A stretch of DNA of 44,720 bases, taken from NCBI GenBank assembly GCA_018971625.1, contig JAGXAJ010000030.1:1-44720 (forward strand), in the 5' to 3' direction. The translations under genes were made by a program, and so were the position numbers. This DNA comes from Pseudomonadota bacterium (lineage in GTDB: Bacteria > Pseudomonadota > Alphaproteobacteria > Rhizobiales > Xanthobacteraceae). Below the pieces are notes generated by a model. That model had not been told where the DNA came from, did no database searches, and saw only the letters and a program-made list of their open reading frames with translations. This document shows, piece after piece, positions 1 through 8,819 of this stretch; positions within the stretch are counted from its first letter, which is position 1; each line of letters starts with the position of its first letter.

Positions 1-2
1 TC

Positions 3-218
3 TCGCTGATGCCATTGCCGCCGCGTTCGCCCGAGCTGAACAGCCAGGAGAACATCTGGCAGTTCATGCGCCAGAATTGGCTGTCAAACCGCGTCTTCAA
101 ATCCTACGACGACATCGTCGACCACTGCTGTTACGCCTGGAACATCCTCCTCGACCAGCCGTGGAAGATCATGTCAATCGGGCTCCGCGACTGGGCCTAC
201 ATCGGTCGATCAATTTGA
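3..218 (+). pseudogene. IS630 family transposase, C-terminal part (cut by window edge)
   Basis: The frame is open from the window edge and reads SLMPLPPRSPELN, then ENIWQFMRQNWLSNRVFKSY. This is the hallmark C-terminal part of the DDE domain of IS630/Tc1-like transposases, where the catalytic acidic residue lies in the SPELNxxENIW segment. It stops at 218. The upstream part, with the first two catalytic aspartates, lies outside the window, so intactness cannot be judged. I see no complete terminal inverted repeat in the bases after the stop. The element sits just beyond the 3' end of the glycan locus, where IS elements often accumulate. Confidence 0.85.
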
Positions 219-253
219 GGATTGGTATAAGACGCCCGGCGGTCATGACCGGG

Positions 254-1633
254 TTACTGAATCCGCTCCCCCTGACTCGGAGCCGACAAGAGTCGCGCGG
301 CTCGCCATCTGTCCTCCGCGATATACGCAACCAACGCCAATACAAGTTTTATGAGAAACGTCGTCTGCACGAACGAATTTATCATACCCGACACGATCAC
401 CAGCAATACCGCGTACAGGACAGGTGTTAGGAAGAAGCACGTAATGAGTCGCTCCTCTAATATGCAGCGCATCAGCAGGAACATGAATTCAGAGAAAAGA
501 ATTGCTCCGACGACCACAAGAACGAAACCCCCGATAGGTCCACCAATCTCGAAGAACACCTCCGGCCAACCGCCCGTATAGGAAGAGCCATATCTCAAAA
601 TGTCATGCGCCCGGTCCAGCGGCAGGTCTCGCTCCATTAACAGCTGCATGGTCGAGTTGCGGGTTGGATCGAATGGATTCACTAACAATCTGGTAAGAGT
701 GTCAAACCTATTCCAGTTTCCATGCAGAAAAACACGTTCGTAAGTTGGCCACCACATCTCACCCTGTTGGACAAATATCCTTTGCGAAAGCTTTGAAAAG
801 AGTTCGGATCCTGAAAATCCACGCACAACCGTGTATGAATGAAAGACCGCAGCCAGGATCAGCACGGATATCACGGCACCGGCTAGCCAAAACCTAGCCA
901 CCGAGCTACGTGAAACAAAATTCCAACCCGGATGAACAAGATCGCGCGCCAAGTACAGCACGCCGATTGGCACCAGAAAAAATGATATGCTGTCATAGAA
1001 CGCTGAAAATCTGTGACCAACTAGAAACAAATACGCCAGCGTAATCACCAGCAAGAACCCAAATCTTCGGTCGAGCGGCCGGCCGCGAAACGCAGGGGCT
1101 GTAAAAAAAACGCCGAACTGAAACGTTAACATCGGCTCCCATTTTAATAAGACATGATGCAGCAGCCCGCCATATTCGCGGGTGTAATCGTATCGTTCAA
1201 TGCCGGCGAAAAGAGGTATCGGCCCTCTTGCGACCAGCTCAACGAACAAAGCAAGCAAAAAAACGCTCGACAGCCAAAACGAGAAATCGGAAAGAGAAAA
1301 CTTTTTCCATGAGAGAGACAAGCTAGACCAAGGCCTCGTCATTGCAGACTTGAACAACCGTGAATGTCGAAACGAAAACAGCAACGCTGCAATAACCAGT
1401 GCTTGGGATACGGCAATCGGAACGGCGGCAATTCCCGGCCCGATATTACTATTCAATTGCTCCGAATAGAGCGGTCCCAACAGGTCGATATAAAGTACTG
1501 ACCCCAGTCTCCAAACAAAGGCGACGAAAACAAACAGGTTCATGAGGAACAAGCCGCGCCGGGAGACTGCTATCAAAGCTACGGCGAGAAAAATCGCGCA
1601 AGAGCAACTTATACTTAATAGGGCGGGGACCAT
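254..1633 (-). CDS. Polytopic membrane protein, Wzy/O-antigen-polymerase-like
   Basis: The protein has about 459 residues with about ten hydrophobic segments, a long loop (GIERYDYTREYGG region) and a late GGWPEVFFEIGGPIGG segment. This topology is typical of oligosaccharide repeat-unit polymerases, which join lipid-linked glycan units at the periplasmic face of the inner membrane. Sequence identity within this class is low, so the call rests on topology and on the neighbouring flippase and glycosyltransferases. A GTG at 1684 would add 17 residues. I prefer the ATG at 1633 because a plus-strand open frame of unrelated coding character begins at about 1622-1634, which suggests that a recombination joint lies there. 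Neither start has a convincing ribosome binding site. It could instead be another glycan-modifying membrane enzyme. Confidence 0.6.
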   Translation of the reverse strand: MVPALLSISCSCAIFLAVALIAVSRRGLFLMNLFVFVAFVWRLGSVLYIDLLGPLYSEQLNSNIGPGIAAVPIAVSQALVIAALLFSFRHSRLFKSAMTRPWSSLSLSWKKFSLSDFSFWLSSVFLLALFVELVARGPIPLFAGIERYDYTREYGGLLHHVLLKWEPMLTFQFGVFFTAPAFRGRPLDRRFGFLLVITLAYLFLVGHRFSAFYDSISFFLVPIGVLYLARDLVHPGWNFVSRSSVARFWLAGAVISVLILAAVFHSYTVVRGFSGSELFSKLSQRIFVQQGEMWWPTYERVFLHGNWNRFDTLTRLLVNPFDPTRNSTMQLLMERDLPLDRAHDILRYGSSYTGGWPEVFFEIGGPIGGFVLVVVGAILFSEFMFLLMRCILEERLITCFFLTPVLYAVLLVIVSGMINSFVQTTFLIKLVLALVAYIAEDRWRAARLLSAPSQGERIQ

Positions 1634-1870
1634 TACGAAACCAGTGCCGAGTTCGTCGAACGGCTCAACCAGGCAGAAGTCCACCCGGACAAGCAGCAGA
1701 CCTTAACACTCTGTGAATGTGCCTATGGAACCGTTCTAACATGCTCTCGAACTGTCGCGCAAATGATCGCGGCCTGCACGAGCAAAGCCGATCAATTGCT
1801 GTCGACCGTTACGCGCCAAATAGCGGTCGGCTTAGCATTCTTTGCGAAACGGCCGCGGTATATGTAGTCC
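1622..1870 (+). pseudogene. Orphan open frame without start, C-terminal-like fragment
   Basis: The frame is open from a TAG at 1619-1621 to a TAG just after the YM codons at about 1868. It has coding-like composition (YETSAEFVERLNQAEVHP, then DKQQTLTLCECAYGTVLTC, then SKADQLLSTV). There is no ATG and no plausible start in the expected place, so it looks like the tail of a gene whose beginning was lost at the joint with the minus-strand polymerase gene. I do not recognise the family. It is soluble, with three clustered cysteines, and ends in basic residues. A chance open frame cannot be excluded. Confidence 0.35.
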
Positions 1871-2396
1871 GCGCTGTTTGTCTGCTGGCTTCTGGCCACG
1901 TCGTTCAAACATTATGCGGCTTCGCTTACAGACACAGACGGCCTGCTCTCGTAGTGGAATTGCCGCTATACCCTGTTCGCGCGGCCGCCCCTCAGCTCCT
2001 TACAGTTGGATAACCATTTTCCTATGGGGCCTACTGGTTGCCTATTCTCGAGCTTCAGTTCTGCTCGATTTATTTCCTGATTATGGCGATTGGCTTGAGA
2101 ACGGACGTGCTGCCTATATTTTGCATCTTGGTCTTGTTTAGCGCCACAACAACGGAAGCTGCGCAAAGGTATCTCTTCATCGGAAAATTGGCAATCCGGA
2201 GCTAAAGGCCCTTCGCTTGGCTGGTTTATAGATTCGTTGAACGACACACCATGAAGCCTAACAGCACTCCTGACCAGCGCTGATGCCCACCGCGAGGTCG
2301 CTCAGGCGCTAGTCTTGTTGCTCCAGAGCGCGATGCAGGAACACGACCTTCGATGAGCAGCGAATTCTGGAGTACGGGCTCCGCTACGGTTTGGAC
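1871..2396. other. Degenerate intergenic stretch
   Basis: No intact gene is recognised in this stretch. Short plus-strand open pieces around 2000-2200 are rich in hydrophobic codons (for example YWLPILELQFCSIYFLIM in one frame). These could be the decayed remains of a membrane protein such as an acyltransferase or polymerase from the glycan locus. Near 2283-2365 a short plus-strand piece reads like a gene end (AHREVAQALVLLLQSAM, then stop). I cannot assign either piece. Confidence 0.3.
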
Positions 2397-3281
2397 TCAA
2401 AGGCCCATAACCATCTTTTGCAACGTTGTCGTGCTTGCTGCCGGAGAAAATGGCCGCTTTTTTCCACCTGGATAAATGCGAGGAAAAGCAAAATAAGTTG
2501 CCGTATACAACAAACGACCATGCCCCGGAGCCATCCGACTTCCCATATGCAGGCACTTCGCGGTGTCCACCATGAAGGAAGCCAAGCGCGGCGCCCTCAC
2601 CACCTTAACATCGCTTCGCGAAACCTTTTCAAATACTTCTGCATCCGGAAAATGGCTTCCCAAGAGCGGATAGCCAAACTTATCGGTTGCCTGCCGGGGT
2701 AGGAACGTAAAGGGCCCGTCATCGTCAGTTTCGACGTCCGTAAGATAACTGAACAGCTTCACAACGCGAACATCGTCGTGATCACGATGCCAAAGCTGCG
2801 ATGATTGTAGGTCCTCACCTGTATGACGGGAGTAAGATAAAAGTACATAATCGAGCCAAGGAACCTCGCCTAACGCCGTTGCAATAACATTGATAACCGA
2901 CGGTTGCAGAGCGTATCGAACGAAAACATTGTCAGCACTGAGCTGACCGTTCCGCATCTCTGCGTCGAGTAAACGAACCCAGAATTTTTTCCGGGTCGAA
3001 GTTTGCTTAGTCTCAGCCTCCGCGATTCCCTGCAATCGGGCCTGACCGGCATCACTAAATTCTTTCAAAACGCCCTGGTCCATCAGTTCCGTCACAACCG
3101 CGTATCCGTCGCGGTTTAGATCAGCAGCCTTGGCTTTCTCCTCGGGAGTGACGTTAAGAAGCGATTGTTGCCGCATTCGCTCCCGTTTTTCGCTAAGGTG
3201 CCACATATTAACACCCGCCTTCACAGCATGACGAAGAGGCGAGCGATTTACATGCCAGAGCGCCCTTGATACTAACCCCAT
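2397..3281 (-). CDS. Phytanoyl-CoA dioxygenase (PhyH)-like protein
   Basis: This is a protein of 294 residues. An HRDHDD segment around residue 167 fits the H-x-D iron-binding motif, and CLHMGSR further on supplies the distal histidine, followed by an arginine suited to 2-oxoglutarate binding. This pattern is known from PhyH-family Fe(II)/2-oxoglutarate dioxygenases. The substrate is unknown. In this context, between a flippase and a polymerase, hydroxylation of a glycan or lipid precursor is plausible but inferred. The ATG start at 3281 is preceded by a modest GAGATAAG. The upstream flippase ends 114 bases away, so cotranscription is possible. Confidence 0.65.
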   Translation of the reverse strand: MGLVSRALWHVNRSPLRHAVKAGVNMWHLSEKRERMRQQSLLNVTPEEKAKAADLNRDGYAVVTELMDQGVLKEFSDAGQARLQGIAEAETKQTSTRKKFWVRLLDAEMRNGQLSADNVFVRYALQPSVINVIATALGEVPWLDYVLLSYSRHTGEDLQSSQLWHRDHDDVRVVKLFSYLTDVETDDDGPFTFLPRQATDKFGYPLLGSHFPDAEVFEKVSRSDVKVVRAPRLASFMVDTAKCLHMGSRMAPGHGRLLYTATYFAFPRIYPGGKKRPFSPAASTTTLQKMVMGL

Positions 3282-3395
3282 CTTATCTCACTCGATTGCG
3301 CGAAGAAAAAAATACCACCACCACCGCGAGCCGACCACGGAAGTATTGGTCTTTTAGCAAAAACCACTCAAGCGGACAAGCAGCGAGGTGTGTGG

Positions 3396-4952
3396 CTAGT
3401 CTTGGTCAGAGACGAGCCTGGATATTTTACTGGATATATATCGTGGAATCGGAATCGTTGCCTGCGCGAATTTCCTAAACATGGCCCGGTCACTCCGAGA
3501 TAAAACAATTCCAAAGCTCAAGATCCATGCCAAGGTGGACGCCAGTCCTCCGACTAACATCAAGCTGATTAAATTAGTCGGCGCAGAGATCTGCTCGTAG
3601 ATCAAAACAGCGATCACGAGAATTATAGCGACGATCGCTAACTTGGTGAGGTGCAGCCAGAACAACGCATTCGGCAAGCCGATTTCCGCGAGCATATAAC
3701 ACGCAAACAACGGAGCAAATAGGACATACGATACTGCCCAACCAACGATAAAGGCGGCCTCCCGCAGCCAAAAAAGAAAGACAAATGAGATCGCGTACTG
3801 AGTAAAGACTTGCCAATAAATCAACCGCGTGCTGAGCCGCAGGTAGCTCGATCTAACTATCAGAGCTGTTTGCCCGGATCCAAGAATTGCCGTTACAGCC
3901 GGAATGCAAAGGGATAGAGCAAGCCAAGGCCACTGACCCGCGTACTGTGGCCCAACCCAGATGCGGAGTATATCCTTCGAGAATGTGGCGACAACGACTA
4001 AAGCTGGCACGAGAAGGGCGGAAGGAAGAATCAATCCACTCCGCCCCAGCATCTGAAATCGTCGCTCGTCAGTCGTCTCATCAAGACGCGTGGAGATCGG
4101 CAAAATCGCTGCGTAGAGAGGAGCCATCGTCGCCTTCAGAAACCGCGGCAAGCGTGTAATCAGGTCGAAGGTGCCTACTTCAGTCGGACCAAACAATGCA
4201 CCAATAACAAGCGGAGGAACTGGTTGCTGTAGTGTTCCTCCAATCCGGCTATTGAACATCAACCAACAACGATGAAGTATGTCTCGACGAACGGGCGCGG
4301 ACCAAAGCCCAATTCGCATCGAAACGCATTGCCCAGCTTGACAGACGATAATTGCTAAAACCAAATATTTCCCAACCACGGTCGCAAGATACGCATAGGC
4401 AAGCCATTCGAAATCCGCGCCGGATGAACTCAAGACATAGATGATGGCAACGTAAATTAGATTGCTGCCCACCTCCGTTGCACGAAGCCAGCCATAATAT
4501 TCAAAACCCTTGAGAAAGCCTTCCACAACCAGGCCCAAAAAGCAGATCGGTAGCACTACTGCGGTCACATGCAGAATAGAAATAAAGGCAGTGATCTGCT
4601 CGGGAGGAACTCTGAATATTCCCGTAAGGAACGAGCCCGCAGCCCATAAAATCAAGCTCGAAGCGATCCCCGTAACTGCGGCGATCATGCCAAGAAGCGA
4701 TACTCTTTCGTTCGCGACTCTCCAATCCCCAATACGTCCTCTGGCAACAGCCTGGGTTGTGGTTTCTGATACTCCCAGATCAACCAAAGCCAGGAAACCG
4801 GTTGGCAAGAATGCACGAGCCAGCACAACCAAACCGAGAACGGACAGACCGTACGATCTCGCGATAACTCCGACAGCAAATAGCCCGAGCACGCCGGCGA
4901 TGCCATAAGCGGCAGCCGATATCGCAGTATTTCGTAAGAATCGGCGGAGCAC
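3396..4952 (-). CDS. Polysaccharide flippase (Wzx/MOP superfamily)
   Basis: This is a 518-residue inner-membrane protein with about 12-14 hydrophobic helices. It opens with a short basic segment followed by NTAISAAAYGIAGVLGLFAV, the usual start of the polysaccharide-export branch of the MATE/MOP exporters. These proteins move undecaprenyl-linked repeat units to the periplasmic face. The length is normal for the family. The start is a GTG at 4952 preceded by GAAGCGAGCTG. It pairs naturally with the Wzy-like polymerase at 254-1633, which makes a Wzx/Wzy-dependent glycan the likely product of the locus. Confidence 0.8.
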   Translation of the reverse strand: MLRRFLRNTAISAAAYGIAGVLGLFAVGVIARSYGLSVLGLVVLARAFLPTGFLALVDLGVSETTTQAVARGRIGDWRVANERVSLLGMIAAVTGIASSLILWAAGSFLTGIFRVPPEQITAFISILHVTAVVLPICFLGLVVEGFLKGFEYYGWLRATEVGSNLIYVAIIYVLSSSGADFEWLAYAYLATVVGKYLVLAIIVCQAGQCVSMRIGLWSAPVRRDILHRCWLMFNSRIGGTLQQPVPPLVIGALFGPTEVGTFDLITRLPRFLKATMAPLYAAILPISTRLDETTDERRFQMLGRSGLILPSALLVPALVVVATFSKDILRIWVGPQYAGQWPWLALSLCIPAVTAILGSGQTALIVRSSYLRLSTRLIYWQVFTQYAISFVFLFWLREAAFIVGWAVSYVLFAPLFACYMLAEIGLPNALFWLHLTKLAIVAIILVIAVLIYEQISAPTNLISLMLVGGLASTLAWILSFGIVLSRSDRAMFRKFAQATIPIPRYISSKISRLVSDQD

Positions 4953-5116
4953 CAGCTCGCTTCCCTCAATTTCAAGCTCGCGCCCGTCTTATACGCGCCG
5001 TTCGCCACGCCTCAACACGAATTTCCGTACGCCGACTGACGACACGGCGCACCGGAAAACCAAGCCCCGACGGCAGGATGCATGAGCCATATCTGCGTCG
5101 TCGCAGATGCAATCGC

Positions 5117-5986
5117 TTATCGGCGCACCACGATACAGATATCTCTACCTAATCCTGCCATGAATAACGACCGGAATAAAGCGAGTCTCGCATCAGACTC
5201 AATGCTAGATGCATATCGCAGAAACTTTCTCCGCAGAGAATGTGCTGAGCTACCGAGCTTCTTGTTCTTATAGTAGTCGAATGCCTCTTCCAACAAAAGA
5301 TGATCAATCGGATAGTCGGCGTAAGAATCAATGATTGAAAAGCTATTGCGTCTGCCAAGCTCTAACAGCGTCTTTGTTGTAAAGTAGTGCAAATGGACAG
5401 GTGGAACGAAGATCGGAAGCAACTCCTTGCTGACATCGCCGAATGCAAGAGAGTGAAGACTAGAAAAATCGTTTGGAACTTCAATAATTGCTATACTGCT
5501 AGGAGACAAGTAGGAGGCGATACGCTGCATTATGACATCCGGGTCAGCGACGTGTTCGATTACGTTCTTGCAATAGACAAGGTCGAATACGACGCCCTCG
5601 AAATGCCGTCGTGATCCGATATCGCCGGCCACGAATTGACTTGGATTGCTTTTGATTAAATCGCCATTTTGCCGCTCAATGCCCACCAAGGAGTGGTCCA
5701 CTCCGAAGATGTTGAAACCACGTCTTTGTGCCGATTTTAAGAAGAAACCCTCCCCGCAGCCGAGATCGATTAGGTTACCCTTACTAACTCCTTTGCTCAC
5801 AGAGAAATCGAGCGCGATATTTGCGCGGTCATCGAAATAGACGAGCTCGGCTTGGTCATAAACCTTTTTATACTGGCCTGTCGGATCCTGATAGTACAAC
5901 TCTCGATAATGCTTCTCGATTTCATCGACGCTCGGCATCGGCTTGGCTGAATGACCGTATGGAGAAGGAACACAGCGGTATTTCAT
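5117..5986 (-). CDS. Class I SAM-dependent methyltransferase
   Basis: This is a 289-residue protein. Motif I is LIDLGCGEGFFLKSAQRRG at about residues 92-110, followed by an acidic motif II (GVDHS), and VYCKNVIEHVADPDVIM gives the post-II region. This is the Methyltransf_11/23 pattern found in many sugar-modification genes. A C-terminal extension of about 100 residues probably carries substrate specificity. The start ATG at 5986 lies 4 bases beyond the stop of the metallo-hydrolase gene, so translation is probably coupled. The substrate is likely a nucleotide sugar or a nascent surface glycan, inferred from context. Confidence 0.8.
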   Translation of the reverse strand: MKYRCVPSPYGHSAKPMPSVDEIEKHYRELYYQDPTGQYKKVYDQAELVYFDDRANIALDFSVSKGVSKGNLIDLGCGEGFFLKSAQRRGFNIFGVDHSLVGIERQNGDLIKSNPSQFVAGDIGSRRHFEGVVFDLVYCKNVIEHVADPDVIMQRIASYLSPSSIAIIEVPNDFSSLHSLAFGDVSKELLPIFVPPVHLHYFTTKTLLELGRRNSFSIIDSYADYPIDHLLLEEAFDYYKNKKLGSSAHSLRRKFLRYASSIESDARLALFRSLFMAGLGRDICIVVRR

Positions 5987-5990
5987 TCCG

Positions 5991-7325
5991 TCACTCGTGA
6001 AAGGAATTTAGGAGAATATGAATCTGTTGATTGAACACATCCGGATTCCGCCGAAGTGAAGCATGCGCCCCGATCTCGATGTTGTTCCAGTTGGCAAATT
6101 TTGGCCCCCTCATCGCGCGCATAAGAAGCCGAAAATCGATTTCGAGCCAGGTAAATGGCTCGTCGCGAAGCGATGTTTCGATGCTCCACGACTCGCCGTT
6201 CGCCGGAATTCTGAGAAGCTTGCCTTCAGGCAGACTGAGATAGAGAAAATGTTGCTCGTTCAAAATGATCTCGTTGCGTTTGTGTTCGAACCGCTCGAAG
6301 CAACGATCGGCCATCGCGATAAATTGTCCTAGTGATGGCGGACTCTCATGCTCATAAGGCAACGTTCGGCCCGCAAGATTTTCAAAGACGTAGCGGAGCC
6401 GGGCTGAAGCATCGACAGGTGTAAACGGCTTGCTTGGCCTCTCGGCCACCAAATCGAAACTTTCTCCGCAGTTTAGCAGTACGGCAGAGGAACCATCAGC
6501 AACGACCTCCACATCGCCAGCAAGATAAGCGGCCGCGTCCTGCAGCTCGACGATCGGCATGTCCTTAGTTCTATGCGCAACCGCCCCTCCAAGAACGTAC
6601 GTTCCAGCAAATGGCATGAAAAACCTTGGCTTCAACGTCCGAAGACTCTGCAGGCCAGAAATCAATCCACGCCGCCGCGCAACAGACTTGCCCCGCTCCA
6701 TCTGCTCACTATCGTAATCTGCCATGCAGTGCGGGTAAAGCGAGGCGGAAGAATAGCCTATGAGTGCGAAATCGATATTCGGATGGCGCCCTTTGACTGT
6801 CCGGAGAGTCGCGCTCGATATCTCGTAGGGACAATCGTTGGTATTGACCAGTGTAAATATTCCATCGGTAACCACGCAAAGACTGTCGAGTTGCAGCGAG
6901 CCCTTGGGCTTATCCGGCACACAGCCAAACATCTTTCCACAGATTGCCGGATCGCAATTGTCAGCCCCGTAGACCTCTATCGTCACACCATGCCCCAGAT
7001 CAAACGGCTCTCCGTGTGGAACCTCTATGACGTCGAACCCAAGTCTCTCGACGTTCAATCTCAAGAAGGGACGTTCGTATCGGTGCATCAGCACCGGAAC
7101 TTTGTTCGGCAGCATAGCAAGTGTGGCTGGATCGAAGTGATCGGGATGAATGTGGCTCACATAGATGTAATCGATATCATGTAGGTTGATTCGGCTGAGA
7201 TCGACCGGCGGATAGTGACACCATGTTCCATAGAAGGCGCCATCCACGAGCCATGGATCGGTCAATATTTTCACGCCATTGGCTTCGATAAGCTCGGTTG
7301 CAGACGCTAAATGCGTTATCTTCAT
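5991..7325 (-). CDS. Metallo-beta-lactamase-fold hydrolase, CMP-sialate-hydroxylase-like
   Basis: This is a 444-residue protein. The HIHPDHFD segment at about residues 57-64 is the HxHxDH metal-binding signature of the metallo-beta-lactamase fold, followed by further histidine and aspartate sites (VPHGEPFDLGH, YGADNCDP). The N-terminal ILTDPWLVDGAFYGTW resembles the UlaG/CMAH branch. CMP-N-acetylneuraminate hydroxylase of animals combines such a domain with a Rieske centre; no Rieske CxH motif is seen here. The start chosen is ATG 7325, preceded by GGGAG, rather than the TTG at 7337. It lies among nonulosonate genes, so action on a nonulosonate derivative is plausible but unproven. Confidence 0.7.
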   Translation of the reverse strand: MKITHLASATELIEANGVKILTDPWLVDGAFYGTWCHYPPVDLSRINLHDIDYIYVSHIHPDHFDPATLAMLPNKVPVLMHRYERPFLRLNVERLGFDVIEVPHGEPFDLGHGVTIEVYGADNCDPAICGKMFGCVPDKPKGSLQLDSLCVVTDGIFTLVNTNDCPYEISSATLRTVKGRHPNIDFALIGYSSASLYPHCMADYDSEQMERGKSVARRRGLISGLQSLRTLKPRFFMPFAGTYVLGGAVAHRTKDMPIVELQDAAAYLAGDVEVVADGSSAVLLNCGESFDLVAERPSKPFTPVDASARLRYVFENLAGRTLPYEHESPPSLGQFIAMADRCFERFEHKRNEIILNEQHFLYLSLPEGKLLRIPANGESWSIETSLRDEPFTWLEIDFRLLMRAMRGPKFANWNNIEIGAHASLRRNPDVFNQQIHILLNSFHE

Positions 7326-7400
7326 AGAGGCTCCCAAAGGATCATCGGCGGTGACATCAGCACTGAATAGTACCGCATCTCAACACGACAAAAAGCTCGA

Positions 7401-8819
7401 TCACGTTGCTTCTACCAATTGCAAGCTCGCACCGCTCATGACTCGTGTTATCCTGCGGTTGTTGCCAACGACATGTCGAGCGGAAAAGCGCCGGCCGTCA
7501 GCAGAAGCAGCATCGATCCTTCGCAGAATATCGCTGACCGTCTCCATGGCGAATGCCTTACCTAGACGCCGGCGCGCGGCTTTCGCCGAGCCAAAACAAC
7601 GCTGCAATAGCGAACTCACTTCATATCCGAGTGTGACGCGAGCCAAACCGACTGCCCTACCCCGGAGAGAAGGTTGAGGCGAGTGGCTGAGGCACACTCT
7701 GCCGGAACCAACCGTGATTGCGTCAGATATCGCATCAGCAACACGGATTGAGCTTGCGCCGTCAATGGCAGTAAAGAGATCGCTGACGATCTGACGACGA
7801 AAATGTGCGGTTCCTTCGTCGACCGAAGGTAACCGCTTTTCTAATCCTTGCTTCACAAGAGCGACAAGTTCGGCTTCTGAAGAAACCGAACGGCTTACTC
7901 GAGTGGCTGCTTGAACACGTAATGAGGGCGTGTTGAACCATTCCACACTCAGCGGCTCGACATGCAGCATTACCGCTTCGATTGCAGTCGAACAATTCTG
8001 ATGGATCAGCATGCGAGCGCCATTGATCCACTCAATCGAAGTGCCCTCTTGCCGGACATGGAAATTTGGGTAGGCAGCTAGAATATCATAAGAACTAATG
8101 TTCTCAAACGGATGTGGGCGAAGTACGAAATGTACATCGGGAAAATACTCGGCGAGCCTAATCGACATCTCTAGCATGGAACGATAGGCATGCTCGGCTT
8201 CGATGATAACCTGATCTGCAAACTCCCGGGAGAACCCCGCTTTGATCATCGCCTCTCGTTCCTCACCCGGACCATTCGAAAAGCGCGGGTTGACAGTCGG
8301 GAAGTTTGTGTTGATGAGCACATACTCGACATCTATCGGCGCCTTCGGCAACGCGGCACGCCAAGGTCCGGCACAGAAATCGTAACGCGGACATCCGGTC
8401 GCTCGCAGAACAGACGTGGTGACGGTACCATGATTAAGGAAGGCAATCCGCTGCGCTTGCCCCCAAACACAATAAAGGTCAATCAGATTGGTGCATCCGG
8501 TGTCCTTAACCATTGTCGCGAACTGATCAGCGCTCTTTCCCCCGATGCCTTCCGTATCCAGTACGCCAACAAGAATACCTGCACGCTTGTACGCCTTAAT
8601 AAGGTCCGCGTTGTTTGGGCGCGTATAGTTGAGAAGCACAAGGTCGGGATGGAGTGCCTGAACATCGAAACCTTGTTCATACATCGGAACAAGAGTAACG
8701 ATCGTACCTCGGCTAGCGAGCTCACGACCCAACAACACTAAACCCTCAAGGTCACGAAGAGGGTTGTCGACGACCAAGCAGACGTGTGGCTTGTCAGGCA
8801 CGAATTCCTCGCGCCACAT
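7401..8819 (-). CDS. Surface carbohydrate biosynthesis protein, putative GT-B glycosyltransferase
   Basis: This is a 472-residue soluble protein. Two Rossmann-like halves are suggested by PHVCLVVDNPLRDLEGLV at the N terminus and by FVLRPHPFENISSYDIL, then ARMLIHQNCSTAIEAVM, in the second half. The latter resembles the nucleotide-binding region of capsule/surface polysaccharide transferases: an RPHP element followed by a Ser/Thr-rich loop and a glutamate. The start ATG lies inside the end of pseI (26-base overlap) and has a GAAGGAAA ribosome site. Adjacency suggests that it transfers or handles the nonulosonate made by PseI. The last ~100 residues have no recognisable domain. The specific donor is unknown. 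Confidence 0.6.
   Translation of the reverse strand: MWREEFVPDKPHVCLVVDNPLRDLEGLVLLGRELASRGTIVTLVPMYEQGFDVQALHPDLVLLNYTRPNNADLIKAYKRAGILVGVLDTEGIGGKSADQFATMVKDTGCTNLIDLYCVWGQAQRIAFLNHGTVTTSVLRATGCPRYDFCAGPWRAALPKAPIDVEYVLINTNFPTVNPRFSNGPGEEREAMIKAGFSREFADQVIIEAEHAYRSMLEMSIRLAEYFPDVHFVLRPHPFENISSYDILAAYPNFHVRQEGTSIEWINGARMLIHQNCSTAIEAVMLHVEPLSVEWFNTPSLRVQAATRVSRSVSSEAELVALVKQGLEKRLPSVDEGTAHFRRQIVSDLFTAIDGASSIRVADAISDAITVGSGRVCLSHSPQPSLRGRAVGLARVTLGYEVSSLLQRCFGSAKAARRRLGKAFAMETVSDILRRIDAASADGRRFSARHVVGNNRRITRVMSGASLQLVEAT

Noticed and set aside
6573..7184. Plus-strand 203-codon frame
   Set aside because: It is antisense to the metallo-beta-lactamase-fold gene, which has a clear metal-binding motif and ribosome site.
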